A stretch of DNA of 16,338 nt from Candidatus Uhrbacteria bacterium. GTDB taxonomy: Bacteria; Patescibacteriota; Patescibacteriia; 2-12-FULL-60-25. How positions within the stretch are numbered: position 1 is the first letter of the stretch; each line of letters begins with the position of its first letter. The position numbers and the translations under genes were made by a program. Shown here in pieces: positions 1-5,836 of this stretch. The stretch covers positions 1 to 16,338 of the forward strand of contig JAHFIK010000029.1 in NCBI GenBank assembly GCA_023246415.1. The letters run 5' to 3'. The notes beneath the pieces are model-generated. The model saw nothing but the letters and a program-made list of their open reading frames with translations. It ran no database searches and was not told the DNA's origin.

Positions 1-287
1 CCGTCGTCGTCGACCTGGTCGGCGATGCGTGGACATTGCTTATTATACGCGATTTATTTCAGGGTCCGCGCAGATTCGGGGATCTGGAGGTCTCACTGGA
101 GGGGATCAGCACCCGAACACTTAGCGCGAAACTGAAGGAACTTGAAACAAACGGTCTCGTTGACCGAACGTCTTTCAAAGAGCGTCCGCCACGCGTGGAG
201 TACTCGCTCACCAAGCACGGGGTGGAACTCCAGGGGATCATTACGGCCATGAAGAAGTACGGGATGAAGATGCTGAAGAAGAAATAG
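1..287 (+). CDS. HxlR-family winged-helix transcriptional regulator, 5' end missing
   Basis: The reading frame is open from base 3 to the TAG at 285-287, so the gene begins upstream of the window. The visible 94 residues follow the HxlR pattern closely: a GDAWTLLIIRDLFQGPRRF segment, then GISTRTLSAKLKELETNGLV (recognition-helix region) and RPPRVEYSLTKHG (wing). HxlR proteins are small dimeric DNA-binding regulators, often responding to redox or electrophile stress through a Cys near the N-terminus. That part lies outside the window, so the signal cannot be judged. An internal TTG at 36 is not a credible start because the conserved fold begins before it. The C-terminus is Lys/Met-rich (ending MLKKK). 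The regulated gene is unknown; the next gene downstream is a secreted protein on the same strand. The family call is firm, the role is not. Confidence 0.9.
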   Translation, partial: VVVDLVGDAWTLLIIRDLFQGPRRFGDLEVSLEGISTRTLSAKLKELETNGLVDRTSFKERPPRVEYSLTKHGVELQGIITAMKKYGMKMLKKK

Positions 288-297
288 CGATCTAAAT

Positions 298-332
298 AAC
301 GTAGGGGCGAGGCCTGGCCTCGCCCCTACGTT
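298..332. repeat. Perfect 17-bp inverted repeat (hairpin)
   Basis: The left arm AACGTAGGGGCGAGGCC (298-314) is exactly complementary to the right arm (316-332), with one base between them; an RNA hairpin would open 3-5 nt at the tip. It begins 10 nt after the HxlR stop. It could terminate that transcript, but no T-run follows on the plus strand, so it may instead be a copy of a dispersed GC-rich palindrome. It ends 18 nt before the -10 box of the next gene. Confidence 0.7.
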
Positions 333-346
333 AGGGGGAGACTTCT

Positions 347-355
347 TGTTATACT
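347..355 (+). promoter_or_regulatory. Extended -10 promoter for the secreted protein at 364
   Basis: TG at 347-348, one base, then TATACT at 350-355 makes an extended -10 element. No convincing -35 is present, which is acceptable for extended -10 promoters. The ATG at 364 begins 8 nt after the box, so transcription would start at or within about 2 nt of the start codon. No SD sequence precedes the ATG. Both points suggest a leaderless mRNA. Confidence 0.5.
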
Positions 356-363
356 CTCGCCAT

Positions 364-1902
364 ATGATGAAGAACCCCTCCAGCCTCTTTGCGACGGCTC
401 TTTTATTATCCGCGTTCCTTCCGATGTCAGCGTTCGCGGCCGCACCCACGCCGCAACAGAATCTTGATTTGGCGCTGAAGCGGGTGATGGTCTATACCCC
501 GCTTCGGATGGATGGGGAAATGACCGTCACTACAAATTCAATTCCGGTTTCAAAAACCGAATCCCCGGTGAAGTCGACGATTCATGGAACGTTCTCGCAA
601 CGGATCATGTCTCGCGCGACCGGATCCGAACAATCCGAGGGGCGTGTGGTCGTGGATCGGTATACGGTCGAGACAAAAGCTCCAGGACAGGCATTTTCGT
701 TTGCGGGAAATGATGCGGCAGCCGTCGCCTGGAAGCAGATCCAGAAGCAATCCTATTTTCAGATCGAGAAATTCCCAATCGCATCCCTTCCGAAAGAGAG
801 CTCAGCGTCGTTAAAACCGTTTGTAGAGTTGATTGGAAAGTGGATCAAGCTGGACGGGCAAACAATTGATACCATTGCCGCGCGTGTGAGTCCGGCGGCA
901 GCGAGCGCGGCAGACGCTTCTCAAGAAGCGGCGATGAATGCGGAGATGAAAAAGATTCAGGGGATGCGCCTGTTCGTCCTCACGAAGATTGAGTGGTGGA
1001 AGACGAATGCGGATCACCATCGGATTTTTCGAGCGCGGATGCGTTTGAATCCAGCCATATTAGATGAGATTTATCGATTTGAGGTGAGTCTGATTTCAAA
1101 ACAGGGCGGCGATCAGAGCGTGGCGTTGAATGCATTAAAAAAACAGTTCACCGATGTGAAGGCGTCACTGACGAAGATGCAGTTTGTTGCTGAAATTGAT
1201 GATTCTGCGGGAACGCTGAAACGGCTGGAGCTCGGGACTACGCTCACGACGCCGAATCAGAACTGTCATTTCGATTCAACCGTTAAGAAATCCGTTTGTG
1301 CAAAATCATCGGATGAAATCACGACAGTCATTGCTGGCGTAACCTTCCGAAAAGATTGGGGGAAGGATGTGGAAGCGCCGAAGGACTGGATTTCGCTCCA
1401 GGATTTGATGGACACGGTGATGTCAGAATTGGCTCCAACATCGACGGTGATGGGACCGATTGACCAAGGAGGCGCATATACGTCTCCAACATCAACGCCG
1501 CCGACCATTTCCGACGTGCCTCCAGTGTCGACAGACGCGTCATCAACGGATCCGGCGACGGATCGGAATCGAACGCGATATGCGGATCTGGTCGCCATCT
1601 TGGATCTGGTTCATCAAAATACCACTGAGCATCAAGGGCGACTGTCTTGTGGCGGCGTCGTGACGGCGATTCCGGCAACAGCGACAGAGATGATGTCGAG
1701 CGGCGGATTCGATATTGCCGCATGTCTCGTCCCGACGTATGCCTCGTCACTCCCGTTTGATCCGAGTGCGCAAGGCGCCGGATATACGGATCAGACGGCA
1801 TATGATACGAAGTATTTTATCCAATACGACGACATGACAGGTCGAGTGACGGTGAGCGCTCCATCTTCGGAATTGGACGCATCGATCGCGGTCAGCCAGT
1901 AA
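364..1902 (+). CDS. Secreted protein with pilin-like C-terminal module, 512 aa
   Basis: I chose ATG 364 rather than the upstream in-frame TTG at 346 because the TTG lies within the extended -10 element and ATG 364 opens directly onto a signal peptide (basic start, hydrophobic 8-22, AFA cleavage near 25). Residues 27-350 form a large exported domain. Its pattern of strands followed by a KWIKLD-like stretch recalls the LolA/LppX-type lipoprotein-carrier fold seen in related lineages, but that is only a resemblance. Residues 357-400 are a Pro/Ser/Thr linker. Residues 401-512 have the layout of the type II secretion / type IV pseudopilin C-terminal module: an RxRxADL helix, LVPTYASSLPFDP, a Tyr-rich strand and a final TVSAPSSE strand. 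The prepilin leader and hydrophobic helix of true pilins are absent. Cys pairs at about 301/312 and 429/454 could form disulfides. Function unknown. Confidence 0.75.
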   Translation: MMKNPSSLFATALLLSAFLPMSAFAAAPTPQQNLDLALKRVMVYTPLRMDGEMTVTTNSIPVSKTESPVKSTIHGTFSQRIMSRATGSEQSEGRVVVDRYTVETKAPGQAFSFAGNDAAAVAWKQIQKQSYFQIEKFPIASLPKESSASLKPFVELIGKWIKLDGQTIDTIAARVSPAAASAADASQEAAMNAEMKKIQGMRLFVLTKIEWWKTNADHHRIFRARMRLNPAILDEIYRFEVSLISKQGGDQSVALNALKKQFTDVKASLTKMQFVAEIDDSAGTLKRLELGTTLTTPNQNCHFDSTVKKSVCAKSSDEITTVIAGVTFRKDWGKDVEAPKDWISLQDLMDTVMSELAPTSTVMGPIDQGGAYTSPTSTPPTISDVPPVSTDASSTDPATDRNRTRYADLVAILDLVHQNTTEHQGRLSCGGVVTAIPATATEMMSSGGFDIAACLVPTYASSLPFDPSAQGAGYTDQTAYDTKYFIQYDDMTGRVTVSAPSSELDASIAVSQ

Positions 1903-1916
1903 GCGACGTGACAGGG

Positions 1917-1947
1917 ACACCCACCTCGAGTTCATCGGGGTGGGTGT
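1917..1947 (+). terminator. Probable rho-independent terminator
   Basis: ACACCCACC (1917-1925) pairs with GGTGGGTGT (1939-1947) around a 13-nt loop, 14 nt after the stop of the secreted protein. Only a short TT follows, so efficiency is uncertain. The hairpin falls inside an upstream extension of the next ORF, which supports starting that gene at 2009. Confidence 0.55.
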
Positions 1948-1958
1948 TGCAAATCACA

Positions 1959-2003
1959 TTGGGCAGGGCTCCAGAATTCCTGTATCCTTCTCTGATAGAG
2001 AGG
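1959..2003 (+). promoter_or_regulatory. Sigma70-type promoter and SD site for the membrane protein at 2009
   Basis: TTGGGC (1959-1964), an 18-bp spacer ending in TG, and TATCCT (1983-1988) give a moderate promoter with a start expected near 1995. The short leader carries GAGAGG (1998-2003), 5 nt before the ATG. Unlike several neighbours, this gene has a conventional SD leader. Confidence 0.45.
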
Positions 2004-2008
2004 CTCGT

Positions 2009-2365
2009 ATGAAATCCCCATCGCAGAAAAGTATTTTTTCGCATCAGGAATGGTTCATTCTCGCGCTGTTTTTCGTGCTGGTGCTGTTTTCTTCATCGAT
2101 GTTTCTGATCATTGATCAGTCGCCGATCGGGGGCATTTTCCCATGGCATGTCCGCCTGTTTGGGTATATCGGTCTCGCGCTGTCGTTGTTTGTGAATTTC
2201 CCGCTCATTGCCACAGTCCACCTCATTAATATCACGGGAAATTCTGAGATTATTCCGTACGACGTGTATTTCTCGATTCTGCCATTCGCCACCGCATTCG
2301 TGTATACCACGTTACTCGCCACGGGCATCGCCATGTGGAAGAAGCGGGCGCATCGGAAATCGTGA
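2009..2365 (+). CDS. Small integral membrane protein, three predicted helices, 118 aa
   Basis: Start at ATG 2009, set by the GAGAGG SD 5 nt upstream; the frame is open further upstream from a GTG at 1940, but that region holds a terminator hairpin and a promoter. Hydrophobic segments lie at about residues 13-33 (WFILALFFVLVLFSSSMFLI), 48-72 and 89-109, and the protein ends in a basic WKKRAHRKS tail that would be cytoplasmic by the positive-inside rule. No catalytic motif or known family is recognised. It converges with nrdG, with only 7 nt between the two stop codons. Confidence 0.7.
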   Translation: MKSPSQKSIFSHQEWFILALFFVLVLFSSSMFLIIDQSPIGGIFPWHVRLFGYIGLALSLFVNFPLIATVHLINITGNSEIIPYDVYFSILPFATAFVYTTLLATGIAMWKKRAHRKS

Positions 2366-2372
2366 TGCGGCA

Positions 2373-3062
2373 CTACCGCACCTCACACTGCTGAACAGAC
2401 GTGAGGAGTTCTATCGCAAGCCGTTGAAGGCCATCCTGATCCGGGATGGCATTGTGATGTAATTGGGGGTTGAGATGTTTTGACACGCGAAATGGCTGGA
2501 GATAGTAGCGCTGTGCGCCGGTAATGGTTCGAGCGATGGCGCGGAGATCGTCGATGGTCGTGTACGGAGCGGCGATGGTCGTTCTGAATTCGTGATCGCA
2601 TCCGGAATGGATGATGAGATCGATACTGCGCTGAAGCACGGCGGGCGGAACGCGCCACCCGACAATGCGCTCGTAGGCATCCAGCGGCGCTTTCACATCC
2701 ATAGCGAGGTAATCAACGAGGGCACGGTCAATGATTTCCTGGAGCATGTCTGGTCGGCTTCCATTGCTGTCGAGCTTGATGAGAAACCCCATGTCACGAA
2801 TCGTGCGGAGCAGTGCGATGAGGTCCGTGTGTTGAGTTGGTTCACCGCCGGTGATGCAGACCGCATCGAGCTTTCCTTTTCGGCGTTCAAGAAAGCTGTA
2901 GATGTCCGTGAGGGACTGGGGATTCGCATACTGCTCAGGAAGGACGAGCTCTGGATTGTGGCAGTAGGCGCATCGAAAATTGCATCCGCGCGTGAAGAGG
3001 ACGGCGCAGGTTTTTCCAGGGTATTCAATGAGCGAGCAGGGCTGGATTCCACCGATGATCAT
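2373..3062 (-). CDS. nrdG: Anaerobic ribonucleotide reductase activating protein (radical SAM), 229 aa
   Basis: Cytoplasmic radical-SAM enzyme that cleaves S-adenosylmethionine to install the glycyl radical on NrdD. The CX3CX2C cluster motif is at Cys27, Cys31 and Cys34 (RGCNFRCAYCHNPEL), followed by ITGGEPT (70-76) for SAM binding and a KLDSNG strand. At 229 residues it is longer than the ~155-residue E. coli enzyme and fits the longer NrdG subfamily (the TIGR02495 type), which has a fuller partial TIM barrel. Its ATG overlaps the nrdD stop as ATGA (3059-3062), so the two should be translationally coupled and made in fixed ratio. The family call is secure. This subfamily sometimes carries a generic pyruvate-formate-lyase-activase label, but the nrdD neighbour settles the role. 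Confidence 0.95.
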   Translation of the reverse strand: MIIGGIQPCSLIEYPGKTCAVLFTRGCNFRCAYCHNPELVLPEQYANPQSLTDIYSFLERRKGKLDAVCITGGEPTQHTDLIALLRTIRDMGFLIKLDSNGSRPDMLQEIIDRALVDYLAMDVKAPLDAYERIVGWRVPPAVLQRSIDLIIHSGCDHEFRTTIAAPYTTIDDLRAIARTITGAQRYYLQPFRVSKHLNPQLHHNAIPDQDGLQRLAIELLTSVQQCEVR

Positions 3063-5155
3063 AGTGCCGGCATCGTCACATACGGCGTCCGCTGAGCATA
3101 CTCTGCGGATTTCCCTTCATTCCACTGGCTGATCGGTCGCAGGTATCCAACGATACGTGCGTACACCTCGCATGAGGTTTGGCAGGACGGGCAGGTGGCG
3201 ACTTCTCCAGGGAGATAACCGTGCGACGGGCAGATGCTGAAGGTTGGAGAGAGTGTGAAGTACGGTAAGCGGTATTGCGAGCAGATTTTTTTGACGAGAT
3301 TTTTGACGCTCGCGCCATCTTTGATCTGCTCGCCGAGGTAGAGGTGCATGACCGTGCCACCGGTGTATTTTGTTTGCAGAGCATCTTGGAGGTCGAGCGC
3401 CTCAAAGAGATCATCCGTGTGATTGACGGGGAGGTGCGTCGAGTTTGAGTAAAACGGGTGTTCGACGTCTTTGCCGATTCCATTCGCGAATCGGATTCCG
3501 TCGAACGCCCGTTGATCCGCAAGGGCGAGTCGATAGGACGTTCCTTCTGCCGGCGTCGCTTCAAGATTGTAGTGGTGACCGGTTTCATCCTGGAACGCCG
3601 AGAGTTGGGCCCGCATCAGATCAAGCGTGTCTGCGGCGAACTGTTGTCCTTCTGGTGAAGCGATGGAAACGCCAAGGAGATTCTGAAGCGCTTCATTCAT
3701 GCCGATGATGCCGATCGTGGAGAAATGATTTTTCCAGTACGTTCCAAAGCGGTGTTTGATATTGCGGAGGTAGTATTTCGTGTACGGATAGAGATCGTTT
3801 TCAGTCAATGATTCCAAGGCTTTTCGCTTAATCTCCAAGCTCTCTTTCGCGAGTTGCATCACGTCGGTCAGACGCGCGAGGAATGTCTCTTTTGACGTTG
3901 CGGTGTGGCCGATGCGTGGGAGGTTGATGGTGACAACGCCGATGGATCCGGTGAGCGGGTTTGCGCCGAATAACCCGCCGCCGCGCTTTTCAAGTTCGCG
4001 GTGGTCGATGCGCAGGCGACAACACATGGATCGTGCATCCTCTGGATTGAGATCGGAGTTCACAAAGTTTGAGAAATAGGGGAGCCCGTATTTCCCGGCC
4101 ACGCGCCAGAGCGCGGATGAGGCCTCGTTGTCCCAGTCAAAATTTTTGGTGATGTTGTATGTCGGGATCGGGAAGGTGAAGACGCGTCCATTCGCATCGC
4201 CGGCTTCGACGACATCGAGGAGGGCTCGGTTGAACACATCCATTTCCGGTTGGAATGCCGCATACGTCTCTTTTTGCGGGTGTCCGCCAATGATGACGGC
4301 TTGTTCTGCGTAGGTGGATGGGACAACGAGATCGAGGGTGATGTTCGTAAACGGCGTTTGGAATCCAACGCGCGTTGGGACGTTCACGTTAAAGAGAAAT
4401 TCCTGAAGCGCTTGGCGGACATCTTCGTAGGAGAGGTGATCGTACCGAATGAATGGGGCGAGGAGCGTATCGACATTGCTGAAGGCCTGCGCGCCCGCCG
4501 CTTCTCCTTGCAACGTATAAAAGAAATTCACGATCTGTCCGAGGGCGGATCGGAAGTGTTTTGCAGGTTTGCTGGTGACCTTCCCTTCCACGCCCGTGAA
4601 TCCCGTGATGAGAAGATCGTACAGATCCCACCCGACGCAATAGACCGACAGGGCATTAAGATCGTGCAGGTGAAAGACGCCGTCTTCGTGTGCGGTACGG
4701 ATCTGCTCCGGATAGATTTTATGCAGCCAGTACTGCTTACTCAGCTCGCTTGAAAGGTAGTTGTTCAATCCCTGCAATGAATACGCCATGTTGCTGTTTT
4801 CTTTGACGCGCCAATCGGTTCGTTGGACATAACGATCCACCAAGTCATTGTTCATGGCGTTCGCGAACTGGCGCATCTGCGCATGCTGGTCGCGATAGAG
4901 GATGTACGCCTTTGCGGTCGCCTTGTATCGGGATTCAAGGAGGACGTTCTCAACGATGTTCTGAATGAGTTCAACATCAGGGATCGCTTCGGTGAGTTCT
5001 GCCTCTGCACGCGTGAGAACAGTTCGCATCAATCGTTCTGCTTCGGCATGATCGAATTCGTGTGTTGCGGTTCCGGCTTTTAAGATCGCGTTCGTGATGC
5101 GCTCGGCGTTGAACGGGACGATGCGCGCGTCTCGTTTTTTGATGTGGGTGAACAT
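3059..5155 (-). CDS. nrdD: Anaerobic (class III) ribonucleoside-triphosphate reductase, 698 aa
   Basis: Oxygen-sensitive glycyl-radical enzyme that reduces ribonucleoside triphosphates to deoxyribonucleotides for DNA synthesis. Residues 1-95 are an ATP-cone regulatory domain (FTHIKKRDARIVPFNAERI onward). The catalytic barrel follows, with recognisable blocks such as GREF-like FTFPIPTYNITKNFDW. The C-terminus has a Zn-site region (Cys642, Cys655, Cys658, Cys662; CPSHG then CPSC) and the radical loop RIVGYLRP with Gly at about 670, then WNEGK. Start: ATG 5155 begins the usual MFTHIKKRD motif; the frame is open to a GTG at 5221, but that stretch overlaps the leader terminator. No SD precedes ATG 5155 (the upstream RNA is pyrimidine-rich). 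The leader carries a predicted cobalamin riboswitch, and nrdG follows with a 4-bp overlap. Confidence 0.96.
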   Translation of the reverse strand: MFTHIKKRDARIVPFNAERITNAILKAGTATHEFDHAEAERLMRTVLTRAEAELTEAIPDVELIQNIVENVLLESRYKATAKAYILYRDQHAQMRQFANAMNNDLVDRYVQRTDWRVKENSNMAYSLQGLNNYLSSELSKQYWLHKIYPEQIRTAHEDGVFHLHDLNALSVYCVGWDLYDLLITGFTGVEGKVTSKPAKHFRSALGQIVNFFYTLQGEAAGAQAFSNVDTLLAPFIRYDHLSYEDVRQALQEFLFNVNVPTRVGFQTPFTNITLDLVVPSTYAEQAVIIGGHPQKETYAAFQPEMDVFNRALLDVVEAGDANGRVFTFPIPTYNITKNFDWDNEASSALWRVAGKYGLPYFSNFVNSDLNPEDARSMCCRLRIDHRELEKRGGGLFGANPLTGSIGVVTINLPRIGHTATSKETFLARLTDVMQLAKESLEIKRKALESLTENDLYPYTKYYLRNIKHRFGTYWKNHFSTIGIIGMNEALQNLLGVSIASPEGQQFAADTLDLMRAQLSAFQDETGHHYNLEATPAEGTSYRLALADQRAFDGIRFANGIGKDVEHPFYSNSTHLPVNHTDDLFEALDLQDALQTKYTGGTVMHLYLGEQIKDGASVKNLVKKICSQYRLPYFTLSPTFSICPSHGYLPGEVATCPSCQTSCEVYARIVGYLRPISQWNEGKSAEYAQRTPYVTMPAL

Positions 5156-5184
5156 GGGAGGGGAGTAAGGAATAAAGAGGACAT

Positions 5185-5210
5185 AAAAAACTTGGCGACG
5201 ACGCGCCAAG
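5185..5210 (-). terminator. Intrinsic terminator within the nrdD leader (riboswitch expression platform)
   Basis: On the minus strand CTTGGCG (5210-5204), loop CGTCGT, CGCCAAG (5197-5191) is followed at once by six T (5190-5185). This is a textbook rho-independent terminator, yet it lies about 30 nt before the nrdD start codon and well after the promoter, so it must be conditional. Its 5' strand CTTGGCGCG (5210-5202) can alternatively pair with CGCGTTAAG (5244-5236) from the P13 hairpin of the riboswitch: nine base pairs including two G-U. Confidence 0.85.
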
Positions 5211-5232
5211 AAACCCTCCACGGTTGGGACGA

Positions 5233-5340
5233 TGGCTTAACGCGAGCCGGTGCGGGTCCCGAGAGCGGGACGACTTTGCATGAGGTCGGACTTTCACCGT
5301 TGCGCGACAGCGAGGGAATTCCACCCTGCTTCATCATGCG
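5233..5340 (-). ncRNA. Cobalamin riboswitch aptamer controlling nrdDG
   Basis: Read on the minus strand, the core runs P3 GCATGA (5339-5334)/TCATGC, then AGGG-TGGAATT-CCCT (P4), CGCTGT-CGCGCA-ACGGTG (P5/L5, CGCG at 5306-5303) and GAAAGTCCGACC (P6 and J6/3). This order and the GTGGAATTC, CGCGCAACGGTG and GTCCGA blocks match the cobalamin riboswitch core, in a compact form like the short Cbl-II group. A hairpin GTCCCG-CTCT-CGGGAC follows, then GGCT-CGCGTTA-AGCC (5248-5234), whose loop CGCG (5244-5241) is complementary to L5, as expected for the L5-L13 kissing contact. The ligand could be adenosyl-, methyl- or hydroxocobalamin; the sequence alone does not decide. Expected logic: cobalamin bound, terminator on, nrdDG off. 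Confidence 0.8.
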
Positions 5341-5366
5341 AACCGCTATTCTTATGTTGTGACTTC

Positions 5367-5395
5367 ATCTTATCGGCCAGGATCAGGCCGGACAA
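5367..5395 (-). promoter_or_regulatory. nrdDG promoter with a palindrome in its spacer
   Basis: TTGTCC (5395-5390), a 17-bp spacer and TAAGAT (5372-5367) form a sigma70-type promoter that would start the RNA near 5360, just ahead of the riboswitch. The spacer contains CGGCC-TGATCCT-GGCCG, an inverted repeat in the classic position for a repressor operator. It does not resemble the NrdR box consensus. Confidence 0.5.
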
Positions 5396-5511
5396 GCTGT
5401 GAAAAAGTGGGGTATTTTTGGGTTATGCACACGCCGCGTTGTCATAATGGTAAGGATGTAGCGTTGTTTTGCTTCAAAGATAAAGACGGATTCTTGAATA
5501 GAAAATCAACC

Positions 5512-5705
5512 ATTTTGTCATTCTGAGCGAAGCGAAGAATCGCTTTCCAGAGGTGGATAGCGAGCAAGCTCAGGCAACCGAATTCGCAAACGGTCTTGTA
5601 GAGGACTCTACGAGACCGTTTGCGAAAGAGTCTGTATTCAATGCTTTCTTTTTAGAAACTGGAAAGGGATTCTTCTCCGCCGCGGCGGATCAGAATGACA
5701 AAAAT
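5512..5705. repeat. MITE-like element with terminal inverted repeats and a nested hairpin
   Basis: The outer arms TTTTGTCATTCTGA (5513-5526) and TCAGAATGACAAAA (5690-5703) match exactly. Going inward the arms stay related, both carrying GAAGAATC and CTTTCCAG (to about 5550 and back from 5659), giving ~35-40 bp imperfect terminal repeats. In the middle, two 21-nt arms (5583-5603 and 5606-5626) with one wobble mismatch form a second hairpin. No ORF lies inside. The GTCATTCTGAGCGAAGCGAAGAATC type of repeat is, from memory, common in many environmental bacterial genomes. Confidence 0.7.
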
Positions 5706-5792
5706 AGAATCATGATGGGTCTCTGACAAAGGAGGGGGCTATCACCTTGGGATTCATATGAATGCGTTTTTTGAGTATCGATGACACCGCAA

Positions 5793-5814
5793 AGACCGCT
5801 CATCCGAGCGGTCT
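5793..5814 (-). terminator. copA terminator
   Basis: On the minus strand AGACCGCTC (5814-5806), loop GGAT, GAGCGGTCT (5801-5793) followed by TTGCGG, about 22 nt after the copA stop. A strong 9-bp stem with a short T tail; the hairpin is symmetric, so it could work in both directions. Confidence 0.7.
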
Positions 5815-5836
5815 CTGTGTTGCGATCGTTTCCAGT

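Larger units (their letters stand above)
5396..5836. other. Intergenic region between the nrdDG promoter and copA
   Basis: No protein gene is supported here. The stretch 5396-5511 shows nothing beyond AT-rich runs. A nested inverted-repeat element fills 5512-5705 (separate entry). Between it and the copA terminator lies AAAGGAGG (5728-5735) and a perfect ATTCATATGAAT palindrome (5753-5764), with only an 8-codon ORF following, so this looks like a relic or chance. Confidence 0.6.

Noticed and set aside
1328..1801. 157-residue minus-strand ORF inside the secreted-protein gene
   Set aside because: Arg/Pro/Ser-rich antisense shadow with no SD; the plus-strand gene has a signal peptide and domain structure.
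1940..2008. 23-residue upstream extension of the 118-residue membrane protein
   Set aside because: It overlaps a terminator arm and a promoter; ATG 2009 has a well-placed GAGAGG SD.
5156..5221. 22-residue upstream extension of NrdD from a GTG
   Set aside because: It overlaps the leader terminator, and the family start motif (FTHIKKRDARIV) begins at ATG 5155.
5281..5300. GAAAGTCCG motif on the minus strand, reminiscent of RNase P RNA conserved region I
   Set aside because: The surrounding RNA lacks the other RNase P conserved regions and is too short before the terminator; the whole core fits a cobalamin riboswitch and leads into nrdD.
5367..5395. NrdR box at the nrdDG promoter
   Set aside because: I looked for paired ACAC...GTGT-type NrdR boxes near the promoter and saw none; the palindrome present is GC-rich and different.
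5728..5784. SD-like AAAGGAGG followed by an ATG at 5758
   Set aside because: The ORF is only 8 codons and the spacing is too long, so no gene is supported.
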